This document shows positions 17,278 to 25,629 of a DNA stretch of 64,000 nt, in pieces. The notes beneath the pieces were generated by a model. That model made no database searches, had not been told where the DNA came from, and saw only the letters and a program-made list of their open reading frames with translations. Origin of the DNA: Winogradskyella alexanderae (lineage in GTDB: Bacteria; Bacteroidota; Bacteroidia; Flavobacteriales; Flavobacteriaceae). The stretch covers positions 151,255-215,254 of the forward strand of contig NZ_JAIUJR010000007.1 in the NCBI RefSeq assembly GCF_020166335.1, written 5' to 3'. Positions within the stretch are counted from its first letter, which is position 1; every line of letters begins with the position of its first letter. A program made the translations under genes and the position numbers.

Positions 17278-17952
17278 ATGAAAGTAACATTTTATGGTCA
17301 TGCCTGTTTAGGTATTGAAATAAAAGGAATTAACATTCTTGTAGATCCTTTTATTACAGGAAACGAAAAAGCTTCTCATATTGATATTGATGCAATAAAA
17401 GCAGATTACATATTATTAACACATGCGCATCAAGATCATACTTTGGATGTGGAGTCCATTGCTAGTCGCACTGGAGCAACAATTGTTTCTAACTATGAAA
17501 TTGTTGTTCATTATCAAAATTTGGGTTTTAAAGGTCATCCAATGAACCATGGTGGTTCTTGGCAATTTGATTTCGGAAAAGTAAAGTATGTTAATGCGAT
17601 ACATACATCGTCATTTCCAGATGGTAAATATGGCGGTCAACCGGGAGGCTTTGTTATTCAATCAGATAAAACAATCTATATAGCTGGTGATACCGCTTTA
17701 ACTTATGATATGCGATTAATAGGAAAAGGATTTGACCTTGATCTTGCAGTACTGCCTATTGGTGATAATTTTACAATGGGAGTGGATGACGCTATTCAGG
17801 CTGCGCGGTATGTTGACTGCGACCTGGTTTTAGGTTATCACTATGATACCTTTGGGTATATTGAAATTGATAAACCTAGAGCAAAGGCAAAATTTGATTC
17901 TAAATTAAAGCGCCTAGTTTTATTGGATATTGGGCAAAGTATGGATTTATAA
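17278..17952 (+). CDS. UPF0173-type metal-dependent hydrolase (MBL fold)
   Basis: The 224-residue protein is a compact metallo-beta-lactamase-fold hydrolase. The metal-binding motif THAHQDHTLDVES, a downstream His in VNAIHTSSFPDG, the Asp in YIAGDTALTYDM and a final His in VLGYHYDTFG complete the two-metal site. UPF0173 members such as YtkL are conserved in bacteria but have no settled substrate. It lies directly behind menA in the same direction and may share its transcript. It is 3 bp from the end of the convergent SDR gene. Confidence 0.88.
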   Translation: MKVTFYGHACLGIEIKGINILVDPFITGNEKASHIDIDAIKADYILLTHAHQDHTLDVESIASRTGATIVSNYEIVVHYQNLGFKGHPMNHGGSWQFDFGKVKYVNAIHTSSFPDGKYGGQPGGFVIQSDKTIYIAGDTALTYDMRLIGKGFDLDLAVLPIGDNFTMGVDDAIQAARYVDCDLVLGYHYDTFGYIEIDKPRAKAKFDSKLKRLVLLDIGQSMDL

Positions 17953-17955
17953 AAT

Positions 17956-18744
17956 CTATCTTACAGCACTTTTCAAAATTACTCTATGCAGTAGTTTAGG
18001 GAAAAATCGCTTTAGATAAATACCTTTAGTTTCACCCTTACCAATGTAAGCTTCAAACTTTTGCTTCTTTATAGCTTTTAGCATTCGTTCTACAAAAATT
18101 TCCGGTTCAAGGCCATTTTGGGTTGCATTATCTTGTTTGTTAAGTTTGGTGCCATCTCCAATTAGAGCATTTCTTGAAATATTTGTATTTACAAATCCTG
18201 GACAAATCATTGTAACTTTGATGTTGTCTTGGACATGTTCTAATCGTAGCGCATCAAAAAAGCCATGTAGGGCATGTTTAGCACCACAATAAGAAGACCT
18301 ATATGGAGAGCTAAACTTACCCATTAAGCTGGTTACGGTAACAAAATGCCCAGATTTATTTTCAATAAAATGAGGTAATAATGCTTTACTCAGGGCTACA
18401 GTGCCTAAATAATCAATTTCCATTAGTTTTTTATCTACAGAAATAGCAGTTTCTATAATTAGCGAGCGTTGGCTAATACCTCCATTATTAATTAACATAT
18501 CAATTTTACCAAAAAAGGATATAGCTTTGCTAACTATTTCGTCCATTGATTGGTAATTTGCAAGATCAAAAGGTAAAACGCGGATATTTCCACTATTATC
18601 ACATTCGTCTTTTACTCTTTTCAATTCGTTCTCGCGTCGGGCTGATAAAATGAGATTGCAATGCTCTTTAGACAAAGCCTTTGAAAGTGCTTCACCTATA
18701 CCACTTGATGCGCCGGTAATCCAAATAACCTTACCTCTAAACAT
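17956..18744 (-). CDS. SDR-family short-chain dehydrogenase
   Basis: The 262-residue NAD(P)-dependent oxidoreductase has the Rossmann motif WITGASSGIGEALS at the N terminus, NNGGIS, the catalytic Ser in VTVTSLMGKF and Tyr-Lys in YRSSYCGAKHALHGFFDAL. The layout is the classical DHRS7-like type of SDR. The substrate is unknown. The start overlaps the stop of the upstream sterol desaturase-family gene by 1 nt, so the two minus-strand genes form an operon that interrupts the plus-strand menaquinone genes. A lipid-linked substrate is possible given that partner. Confidence 0.9.
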   Translation of the reverse strand: MFRGKVIWITGASSGIGEALSKALSKEHCNLILSARRENELKRVKDECDNSGNIRVLPFDLANYQSMDEIVSKAISFFGKIDMLINNGGISQRSLIIETAISVDKKLMEIDYLGTVALSKALLPHFIENKSGHFVTVTSLMGKFSSPYRSSYCGAKHALHGFFDALRLEHVQDNIKVTMICPGFVNTNISRNALIGDGTKLNKQDNATQNGLEPEIFVERMLKAIKKQKFEAYIGKGETKGIYLKRFFPKLLHRVILKSAVR

Positions 18745-19640
18745 TAAATATTCTTATTTGATTTAAGCCACTCTTTACGCAGGTCGGTACTTATTTTACC
18801 GGTTCCATCATGTTTCCAACCGGGTGGTTTTATAAGATATAACCATCTATTCTTTAATGATTTTTTACCGCTGAAGGCATCTCTAAACATATAAAACCAT
18901 TCAATAAATGCAATTTTTATTGGATTAAAGGTGTTTATGTTCTTTACCAAACCATAGGTTACTTTTTCATTTTCAAGTTCAGGTTGGAAAGTACCGAATA
19001 ATTTATCCCAAATGATTAAAATACCTGCATGATTACGGTCTAAATATATTGGATTACTACCATGGTGAACACGGTGATGGGAAGGAGTGTTGAAAATTGC
19101 TTCAAACCATTTTGGCATTTTATGTATTATCTCGGTATGTATCCAAAATTGATACAATAAGCTTATAGACATTTGCAACATAATCATAGCCGGATGAAAT
19201 CCTAAAAGTGGAAGCCACAGCCAGAAAATAAAGGTGTAAAAACCACCGCTCCATGTTTGTCGCAAAGCTGTACTTAGGTTATAGTGTTGTGAGGAGTGAT
19301 GCACCACGTGAGAGGCCCAAAATAGACGACACTCGTGCGAGATTCTATGAAACCAATAATAGGAAAAATCATCTGCAAAAAATAATAGAACGAAAGACCA
19401 CCAAGCTATTGGTATTTCAAAAAATTTGAAGCTGTCGTAAATCAAGAAAAAGGCAAAAAGCACTAATGCCTTGCTTGCAAACCCTAAAAACACATTTCCG
19501 AGACCCATGGCAATAGAGGAAAAGGCATCCTTCGGTTCATAGGTTTTTAATCCCATTTTCACGGTAACATAAAGTTCCAACAACATAGCAAATATGAAGA
19601 ATGGAATAGCATATAAAATAATATTTGGAAAATCTGGCAT
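18744..19640 (-). CDS. Sterol desaturase / fatty acid hydroxylase family protein
   Basis: The 298-residue integral membrane protein has about four to six helices and the eight-His di-iron cluster of this superfamily: HRISHECRLFWASHVVHHSS and, later, HRVHHGSNPIYLDRNHAG. Homologues hydroxylate or desaturate lipids, carotenoids or ceramides; no specific substrate can be read here. I place the start at 19640 (MPDFPNIILYAIPFF) rather than at 19682, because a -7 box on the same strand lies at 19687-19680. It is followed without a gap by the SDR gene. Confidence 0.88.
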   Translation of the reverse strand: MPDFPNIILYAIPFFIFAMLLELYVTVKMGLKTYEPKDAFSSIAMGLGNVFLGFASKALVLFAFFLIYDSFKFFEIPIAWWSFVLLFFADDFSYYWFHRISHECRLFWASHVVHHSSQHYNLSTALRQTWSGGFYTFIFWLWLPLLGFHPAMIMLQMSISLLYQFWIHTEIIHKMPKWFEAIFNTPSHHRVHHGSNPIYLDRNHAGILIIWDKLFGTFQPELENEKVTYGLVKNINTFNPIKIAFIEWFYMFRDAFSGKKSLKNRWLYLIKPPGWKHDGTGKISTDLRKEWLKSNKNI

Positions 19641-19679
19641 TACTTCATTTAAAAATGTGAGTTGCGTATTTTTGCAATT

Positions 19680-19687
19680 CAAAAATA
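19680..19687 (-). promoter_or_regulatory. -7 box TATTTTTG (minus strand)
   Basis: Exact TAnnTTTG match read on the minus strand, 39 nt before the ATG at 19640 of the desaturase-SDR operon; it excludes the earlier start. Confidence 0.5.
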
Positions 19688-19828
19688 ATGGATTTTACAC
19701 GAAGTAAAAATTACTCTTGTTCAATTTGTCATCAACCTCTGATGTAAAAATCATAAGATGGCCAAAAGTGAAAATTGTAAATGGAGGTAACTACCAAAAT
19801 CTTTGGGCTTGCAACAAGGTATTAATTT
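19688..19828 (+). pseudogene. Possible decayed HNH-like small gene (tentative)
   Basis: A 19-codon ORF at 19688-19747 reads MDFTRSKNYSCSICHQPLM then stops. A second frame from 19741 continues with KIIRWPK and GGNYQNLWACNKV. Together the C-x2-C, the P-K, the GG-N-x-NLWAC spacing resemble a short HNH nuclease broken by a frameshift. The similarity is weak and there is no His pair. The stretch may simply be the menC leader region. Confidence 0.2.
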
Positions 19829-20863
19829 ATGAACGCAAAATATCAGAAATATATATTAGATTTTAAAAGACCTAGTGGTACATCGAGAGGCGTTTTAACT
19901 ACTAAAGAAACTTGGTTTATCCAAATAAATGATAGTGGTAAAACAGGTATTGGCGAGTGTGGTATTTTGCGTGGATTGTCTATTGACGATCGTCCAGATT
20001 ATGAAGAAAAATTAAACTGGGCCTGTAAAAATATTGATATCGGATTAGATAAGCTGTTAAACGCGTTGATTGAGTTTCCTAGCATTCAGTTTGGGCTAGA
20101 ACAAGCATTTAAATCTTTAAATGCGGTGTCACCTTTTGAATTGTTTGAATCCCCTTTTACTAATGGCGAAGATAGCATACCTATAAACGGTTTGGTATGG
20201 ATGGGTACAGAGGACTTTATGCGAGAACAGATTGAAGAAAAAATTGCATTAGGTTTCACCTGTATAAAAATGAAAATTGGAGCTATAGATTTTGATACTG
20301 AGTTAAATATATTAAAGTCAATACGCAAGGAATTTTCAGTTTCCGATATAGAGTTACGCGTGGATGCAAACGGCGCATTTTCTTCAAATGAAGCACTTGA
20401 AAAATTAAAGCGATTATCTGAGTTTAGCCTTCACTCAATTGAACAACCCATAAAACAAGGCCAATTGGAGGAAATGGCCGAATTATGCGATGTTACACCA
20501 CTTCCTATAGCACTTGATGAAGAGTTAATTGGCGTTTTTGATTCAATATCAAGAAACGAACTTCTAACAACTATTAAGCCACAATACATAATACTCAAAC
20601 CAAGTTTAGTTGGTGGTTACAAGGGTAGTGAGCAATGGATAAATTTTGCTGAAGAAAATAACATTAAATGGTGGATTACGAGTGCTTTAGAAAGTAACGT
20701 TGGATTAAACGCAATTGCCCAATGGACCTACACCTTGGATAATCCTATGCCACAAGGATTGGGTACGGGAAGTTTATTCACTAATAATTTTGTTTCGCCA
20801 TTAATTGTAAAAAATGGTACTTTGCAATACGATAAAACACACAAGTGGGATTTTAATTTATGA
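19829..20863 (+). CDS. menC: o-succinylbenzoate synthase MenC
   Basis: MenC dehydrates SHCHC to o-succinylbenzoate. The 344-residue enolase-superfamily protein has the catalytic and metal residues in order: IKMKIGAID (Lys pair), LRVDANGAF (Asp), HSIEQPI (Glu), IALDEELIG (Asp) and ILKPSLVGGYKGS (Lys). The N-terminal part with RPSGTSRGVLTTKETWFI is the capping domain. It starts a plus-strand unit menC - CPBP protease - menE with 4-bp and near-zero spacing. Dipeptide epimerases have a similar fold, but the neighbours settle the assignment. Confidence 0.94.
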   Translation: MNAKYQKYILDFKRPSGTSRGVLTTKETWFIQINDSGKTGIGECGILRGLSIDDRPDYEEKLNWACKNIDIGLDKLLNALIEFPSIQFGLEQAFKSLNAVSPFELFESPFTNGEDSIPINGLVWMGTEDFMREQIEEKIALGFTCIKMKIGAIDFDTELNILKSIRKEFSVSDIELRVDANGAFSSNEALEKLKRLSEFSLHSIEQPIKQGQLEEMAELCDVTPLPIALDEELIGVFDSISRNELLTTIKPQYIILKPSLVGGYKGSEQWINFAEENNIKWWITSALESNVGLNAIAQWTYTLDNPMPQGLGTGSLFTNNFVSPLIVKNGTLQYDKTHKWDFNL

Positions 20864-21825
20864 GTATGGTTTATATACAACAAGCATTTAAAGGGTTAAG
20901 CGATGGTTGGCGATATTTCGTTGGTACTGTCGTGGTAATTGCCTTTGTAATATTAGGTCAAATTCCTTTCACAGTTGCAACTTTTATTGAAGCTTCCAAT
21001 CAAGGCTTAAGTCTGTTTGAGTTAGATGAAAATAAATTAATGACCATTTTAGAGCCAAACCTAAACCTATTCTTGATGTTATTATCCTTTGCCGTAGGTC
21101 TATTAGGAATACTTTTGGTTAACAAGTTTTTGCATAAAATGACTTTAACTCAATTGACAACTGCAAGGCAAAGAATCGATTGGAAACGGTTTTGGACTGT
21201 TTTCTTTGGATGGGGAATTTTATCTTCTGGGTTTGTACTATTGGATTATTTTTTAGCTCCAGAGGATTATGTTTTAAACTTTGATTTTAATAAGTTTTTA
21301 ATACTATGTGTTATTGCAATTGTAATGGTACCCTTGCAGACAAGTTGTGAAGAGTACTTGTTTAGAGGATATCTCATGCAGGGACTTGGGGTTATTACTA
21401 AAAACAGATGGTTTCCACTTTTGTTTACTTCCATTGTTTTTGGCTTATTGCATATAGCCAACCCAGAGGTTGAAAAATTAGGTTATATTATTATGGTTTA
21501 TTACATAGGCACAGGTTTGTTTTTAGGTATTATAACATTAATGGATGAGGGTTTGGAACTGGCCTTAGGATTTCATGCGGCTAATAATCTGTTCACAGCA
21601 CTCTTGGTTACAGCAGATTGGACCGCTTTTAAAACCTATTCTATTTTAAAAGACATGTCAGATCCTACAGAAGCAACATTAACTGATATTATAGTGCCAG
21701 TTTTTGTAATTTTTCCAATACTTTTAATAATTCTTTCTAAGATGTATGGATGGAGTAATTGGAAAGAGCGATTACTTGGAAGAGTTACAGAACCGCCTAA
21801 AGACGACTATAAAATAATTGAGTAA
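20860..21825 (+). CDS. CPBP-family intramembrane protease
   Basis: The 321-residue protein has about eight membrane helices and the three conserved CPBP/ABI motifs: SCEEYLFRGYLMQG (EExxxR), FGLLHIANP (FxxxH) and GFHAANNLF (HxxxN). These residues form the proposed glutamate-dependent active site of Rce1-type prenyl-protein proteases; in bacteria the substrates are mostly unknown, and some protect against self-made bacteriocins. The start overlaps the menC stop (ATGA) and the stop lies 1 nt before the menE ATG, so it is firmly embedded between two menaquinone genes. Confidence 0.9.
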   Translation: MSMVYIQQAFKGLSDGWRYFVGTVVVIAFVILGQIPFTVATFIEASNQGLSLFELDENKLMTILEPNLNLFLMLLSFAVGLLGILLVNKFLHKMTLTQLTTARQRIDWKRFWTVFFGWGILSSGFVLLDYFLAPEDYVLNFDFNKFLILCVIAIVMVPLQTSCEEYLFRGYLMQGLGVITKNRWFPLLFTSIVFGLLHIANPEVEKLGYIIMVYYIGTGLFLGIITLMDEGLELALGFHAANNLFTALLVTADWTAFKTYSILKDMSDPTEATLTDIIVPVFVIFPILLIILSKMYGWSNWKERLLGRVTEPPKDDYKIIE

Positions 21826-21826
21826 A

Positions 21827-22909
21827 ATGACTCCTAGTTACACAAAAATACATAATAGGTTTAAGCTAAACGGTCTTCATTTTAATCGTGAAGAACTTAA
21901 GGAAGTAGCCTACAGTTTTATAAAGGAAGGTGAAGACTATGAGAAGGCTTCCGGAAACTTCTTAATTGATTGGCTCAATGATAATGACTACCTATATGTA
22001 AATACATCTGGCTCAACCGGTAAACCAAAAGCAATAAAACTACTAAAACAGACCATGGTAAACTCTGCGATTGCAACGGGTGACTATTTTGGTCTTGAAC
22101 CTGGAGACACTGCATTAGATTGCTTACCAAGTCATTATATAGCAGGTAAAATGATGTTGGTAAGGGCAATGATACTTGGTTTGGAAATTGATCATGTAGA
22201 ACCTAGTGCACATCCAATTTTTGATTATGAAAAGAACTATGATTTTTGTGCTATGATTCCTTTGCAATTGAAGCATACTATTAACTATACGCACAATATC
22301 AAAACCATCATAGTTGGAGGTTCAATTATTACCAAGCCTTTATTAGAACAAATCTCACACAGCACCTCAAAGTTTTATGAAACGTATGGTATGACCGAGA
22401 CAGTCACTCACGTGGCTGTGAGGCAACTTAAATCCAAAAATGGCAAAGGGGAACAGTTCTTTAAAGCCTTGCCAAATATTTCATTTGATAAAGATGAACG
22501 AAACTGCCTTATAATTAATGCTTCAAATTTAGTTGAAGAAGCCTTAGTAACCAATGATATTGTTGACTTAAAATCAGATACCAGTTTTAGGCTATTAGGG
22601 AGGTATGATAATGTTATTAATTCTGGAGGGATTAAATTATTTCCTGAACAAATTGAAAATAAATTGCAACCTGTTATTGATGAGCGTTTCATTTTAGCAG
22701 GTGAGGAAGACGGTACACTAGGAGAAAAGCTTATCTTAATTATAGAGAGTCCGAGGGATACCAAGGAGTCCATTTTTAATAGAATTAAGCAACTTAAGGG
22801 CTTAACAAAATACGAGGTACCGAAGGAAATATATGTTGTAGATAGATTTGTTGAAACGGTAAACGGAAAAGTCCAAAGAAGCAAGACAATTGCTAAGGCC
22901 ATAGGCTAG
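21827..22909 (+). CDS. menE: o-succinylbenzoate-CoA ligase MenE
   Basis: MenE adenylates o-succinylbenzoate and loads it onto CoA, providing the MenB substrate. The 360-residue acyl-adenylate enzyme is short for the family, as usual in Bacteroidota. It has the phosphate loop YVNTSGSTGKPKAIKL, the motif FYETYGMTETVTHVA and the hinge region LLGRYDNVINSGGIKLFPEQIE; the C-terminal catalytic Lys lies in ETVNGKVQRSKT. The ATG at 21827 is preferred to an in-frame TTG 9 nt earlier. It is the last gene of the menC unit. Confidence 0.94.
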   Translation: MTPSYTKIHNRFKLNGLHFNREELKEVAYSFIKEGEDYEKASGNFLIDWLNDNDYLYVNTSGSTGKPKAIKLLKQTMVNSAIATGDYFGLEPGDTALDCLPSHYIAGKMMLVRAMILGLEIDHVEPSAHPIFDYEKNYDFCAMIPLQLKHTINYTHNIKTIIVGGSIITKPLLEQISHSTSKFYETYGMTETVTHVAVRQLKSKNGKGEQFFKALPNISFDKDERNCLIINASNLVEEALVTNDIVDLKSDTSFRLLGRYDNVINSGGIKLFPEQIENKLQPVIDERFILAGEEDGTLGEKLILIIESPRDTKESIFNRIKQLKGLTKYEVPKEIYVVDRFVETVNGKVQRSKTIAKAIG

Positions 22910-22949
22910 TTAGCTCATTTAAACTGCCATTTTACTCAATAGCTCTTTC

Positions 22950-22995
22950 ATACCAACGATTTGGTATTTAGTTTTATGTAAACGCTAAATACCAA
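22950..22995 (+). promoter_or_regulatory. Alternative overlapping hairpins before the vWA-like gene
   Basis: The segment 22961-22971 (TTGGTATTTAG) can pair with the preceding ATACCAA (22950-22956, 7 bp, loop CGAT) or with the following CTAAATACCAA (22985-22995, 11 bp perfect, 13-nt loop). The two are mutually exclusive, and the second ends 4 nt before the ATG at 23000, where it would hinder ribosome access. Confidence 0.45.
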
Positions 22996-22999
22996 CCTT

Positions 23000-23611
23000 A
23001 TGAAAACACTATTTCAATTTGTAATCGTACTAGGGCTGTATTGTTCTAGTTATTCTCAGGAAAAGAATATTGAAACCGAATCTATAGCGATAGAGCATTT
23101 AATTAGCTTTATGGTAGAGCAATTTTCTGTAAATTCAGATACTATACCACAGCGTAATATTACATTTTTACTAGAGACTTACGCACCTAGTTTTAACACG
23201 CAAGATAGAGTAATTTTAAGACAAGCTTTTAAATTGCTGTCTGAACGCCTTACTCAAAATGACTCAGTAAGCATAGTGGCCTATTCAAAATATAACGGGA
23301 TTATACTCGAAAGAACTGATACCAAAAATGTAAAGAAACTTTTATATGCTGTAGAAAACCCAATTTCAAGTATTAGCTTTTTAGAAAAGGACGGGATAGG
23401 TTTAGCCTATAATATGGCTAAGAAAAACTTTTCCAAAAATACCGAAAATTCCGTAGTGATGATTAGAATTCCAAATAATGAATTCTCTGTAAACGATAGT
23501 AAAAGGAAGAACGTCTCAGAATCTCAAAATTTGAACCGGAGAAATAAAAATACAGTTTTACTTACTGCAATAGCATTACTTCCAGAACTCATAAAAGTTA
23601 TAAAAGACTAA
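23000..23611 (+). CDS. Exported protein with degenerate vWA-like domain
   Basis: The 203-residue protein has a signal peptide (MKTLFQFVIVLGLYCSSYSQ) and a C-terminal hydrophobic helix (VLLTAIALLPELIKVIKD). The middle, FLLETYAPSFNTQDRVILRQAFKLLSERL followed by DSVSIVAYSKYNGIILERT and GIGLAYNMAKKNF, follows the strand-helix order of the von Willebrand A domain of bacterial secreted vWA proteins. The metal site is lost: the usual DxSGSM is ETYAPSF. It therefore probably acts as a binding or structural protein. It is monocistronic, with unusual hairpins before the start and a terminator after the stop. Confidence 0.6.
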   Translation: MKTLFQFVIVLGLYCSSYSQEKNIETESIAIEHLISFMVEQFSVNSDTIPQRNITFLLETYAPSFNTQDRVILRQAFKLLSERLTQNDSVSIVAYSKYNGIILERTDTKNVKKLLYAVENPISSISFLEKDGIGLAYNMAKKNFSKNTENSVVMIRIPNNEFSVNDSKRKNVSESQNLNRRNKNTVLLTAIALLPELIKVIKD

Positions 23612-23622
23612 GCTATAATTAA

Positions 23623-23650
23623 AAACCCAATGCTAAAAGGCATTGGGTTT
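23623..23650. terminator. Bidirectional intrinsic terminator
   Basis: An 11-bp perfect stem (AAACCCAATGC with its complement), 6-nt loop, lies between the vWA-like gene stop (23611) and the end of the convergent OmpA-family gene (23672). Confidence 0.85.
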
Positions 23651-23671
23651 ATACTTCTTATGCATTTAAAA

Positions 23672-24529
23672 TTAGTTACCTGCAGATAGATTCTTCATTT
23701 CCTCTTCTATCATTTCATAGAATTCATCAATTTTTGGTAATACAATAATTCTGGTTCTTCTATTTTTTGCTCGGTTAGTCGCAGTGTCATTTTCTACAAG
23801 AGGCACGTGGTAACTACGGCCTGCGGCGATAAGTTGTTGTGGATTTACTTTTAGTTCCTCTAAGACTCTAACAACTGAAGTGGCACGTTTTACACTTAAA
23901 TCCCAGTTATCTAATAATGGTGGTTTACTGTAAGGCACGTTATCTGTGTGAGATTCTACCATAGCTTCGAAGTTTGGTTTACTGTTAATTACTTTAGCAA
24001 CCTTACCTAATATTTCTTTTGCTCGGTCAGTTACATTATAACTTCCACTCTTAAACAAAAGTTTATCTGCAATGGAGATGAATACAACACCTTTTTCTAC
24101 ATTAATTTCAATATCAGGGTCGTCAATACCAACTTCCTTCTTTAAACTAGTTACAATTGCAAGAGTTACACTGTCCTTTTTAGTAAGTGCATCTTGTAGT
24201 CGAGAAATTTTCAGATCTTTTTCTTTTAAACTCTCTAAGGAGCGCTCTAAATTTTCGGCACCTTTTTGTGTCAAGGTTGTTAAGTTGCCTTTTGTATCAA
24301 TTAAATCTTGATTCGCTTTTCGTAAATCGGCTAACTGATCTTTCATTGTTTCGACTCTCGCATTTGCTGCGGCAGCATCAGAAAGACATTTGTTTAATTT
24401 TACCGTGGCAGAATTAAGTAAATCTTGTGTTTCTTTTTGCTTTTCCTCTAGTGCCAGATATTCTTTTTTGGACACACAGGATGTTAAAACCATCATTGAG
24501 CAAATACTTAATATCATTAATTTTTTCAT
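23672..24529 (-). CDS. OmpA-family lipoprotein with coiled coil
   Basis: The 285-residue protein has a lipoprotein signal (MKKLMILSICSMMVLTSC), a coiled coil at about residues 20-125, and a C-terminal OmpA peptidoglycan-binding domain: FKSGSYNVTDRAKEILGKVA, VESHTDNVPYSKPPLLDNWDLSVKRATSVVRVL and NRAKNRRTRIIVLPKI. The Asp and Arg that hold the diaminopimelate side chain are present (HTDN, NRRTRI). It should anchor the outer membrane to the cell wall; the layout also fits MotB-like or GldJ-independent envelope proteins, but no motility role is implied. A promoter lies 37 nt upstream. Confidence 0.9.
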   Translation of the reverse strand: MKKLMILSICSMMVLTSCVSKKEYLALEEKQKETQDLLNSATVKLNKCLSDAAAANARVETMKDQLADLRKANQDLIDTKGNLTTLTQKGAENLERSLESLKEKDLKISRLQDALTKKDSVTLAIVTSLKKEVGIDDPDIEINVEKGVVFISIADKLLFKSGSYNVTDRAKEILGKVAKVINSKPNFEAMVESHTDNVPYSKPPLLDNWDLSVKRATSVVRVLEELKVNPQQLIAAGRSYHVPLVENDTATNRAKNRRTRIIVLPKIDEFYEMIEEEMKNLSAGN

Positions 24530-24566
24530 AATCAGTTTACTATTTTAATTTATAATTAAATCAGCT

Positions 24567-24574
24567 CAAAATTA
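24567..24574 (-). promoter_or_regulatory. -7 box TAATTTTG (minus strand)
   Basis: Exact TAnnTTTG match on the minus strand, 37 nt before the OmpA-family gene ATG. Confidence 0.5.
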
Positions 24575-24633
24575 TAGAAAAGTAGTGTTGAAAAAGAATA
24601 GATTAACAATTTTTTTAACAGTTTTATAAACAA

Positions 24634-25629
24634 TTAAAAAGTCTTCTTACCTAAGAAAAAATAAGACCAAACAATGGATTTTATCTGAAAATAATTTGAA
24701 CGCTTTTTTAATAGCTGTCTCTGTTTGAGTATGTAACTTAAATTTGCGTAAAATGACGCATGTGCCTTCAATACTGAAAGGAAAAATAAAGGTTTCAAAA
24801 TAAATAAAAACCTAAGGCCTGCAAGGCCATCTAATAGCATTCTTGTCAGAATTCTACCAACTAAATTTTTGTCAGTATTTTTCGCAAGTGTAAAAAGACT
24901 ATTTCTAAAGTTGAGGTATGTTTTTTTTGGATTAGTATTTTTAAGTGTCGCACCACCAACATGATAAACTACCGAATTGCCAGTAAATCTCGTGGTATAA
25001 CCCAAATTAAAAGCACGCCAGCAAAGATCAATTTCTTCCATATGGGCAAAGTAGGCTTCATCAAACCCTCCAAGAGATTTAAATATTTTATTTTTTATAA
25101 AAAAGCATGCGCCTGACGCCCAGAAAATATCTGTATTATCATCATATTGACCAATATCTTTTTCTATATGCTTAAATAATCGTCCTCGGCAATAGGGATA
25201 ACCGTATTTATCTATAAATCCACCGGCTGCGCCAGCATATTCAAAATACTGCCTGTTGTTAAAGTCTAAAAGTTTTGGTTGTACAATAGCAAGAGTTTTG
25301 TCTTTGTTAAATTCAAATAAAATGGCTTCTAGCCAATTATCGGTTACTTCAACATCGCTATTTAACAAGCATAGTAGTGGTTCAGACACGTCCTTTAAGG
25401 CTTCATTATAACCTTTTGCGTAACCTCCATTAATTGGATTTTGAATAATCTGAATGTTGGGATAAACAGTTTGAAGAAAAGCAACAGAATTATCTGTTGA
25501 CGCGTTGTCTGCAACATAGATATTTGCATCTTCTGAAAAATTAATTATTGAGGGTAAAAATTTTTCTAATAATAGTTTGCCATTCCAGTTAAGAATTACA
25601 ATTGCTATGTCCGTTGTGTTATACTTCAA
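24634..25629 (-). CDS. Family 2 glycosyltransferase
   Basis: The 331-residue inverting glycosyltransferase has the GT-A start IAIVILNWNGKLLLEKFLPSI, the donor-binding YVADNASTDNSV and the metal-binding LLNSDVEVTDNWL. The acceptor-side motif GGFDEAYFAHMEEIDLCWRAFNLGY is of the rhamnosyltransferase/WsaF-like type. A hydrophobic segment near the C terminus suggests membrane association. It likely adds a sugar to a surface polysaccharide; donor and acceptor are unknown. It overlaps the upstream nuclease-like gene by 4 bp and so belongs to its transcript. Confidence 0.9.
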   Translation of the reverse strand: MKYNTTDIAIVILNWNGKLLLEKFLPSIINFSEDANIYVADNASTDNSVAFLQTVYPNIQIIQNPINGGYAKGYNEALKDVSEPLLCLLNSDVEVTDNWLEAILFEFNKDKTLAIVQPKLLDFNNRQYFEYAGAAGGFIDKYGYPYCRGRLFKHIEKDIGQYDDNTDIFWASGACFFIKNKIFKSLGGFDEAYFAHMEEIDLCWRAFNLGYTTRFTGNSVVYHVGGATLKNTNPKKTYLNFRNSLFTLAKNTDKNLVGRILTRMLLDGLAGLRFLFILKPLFFLSVLKAHASFYANLSYILKQRQLLKKRSNYFQIKSIVWSYFFLGKKTF

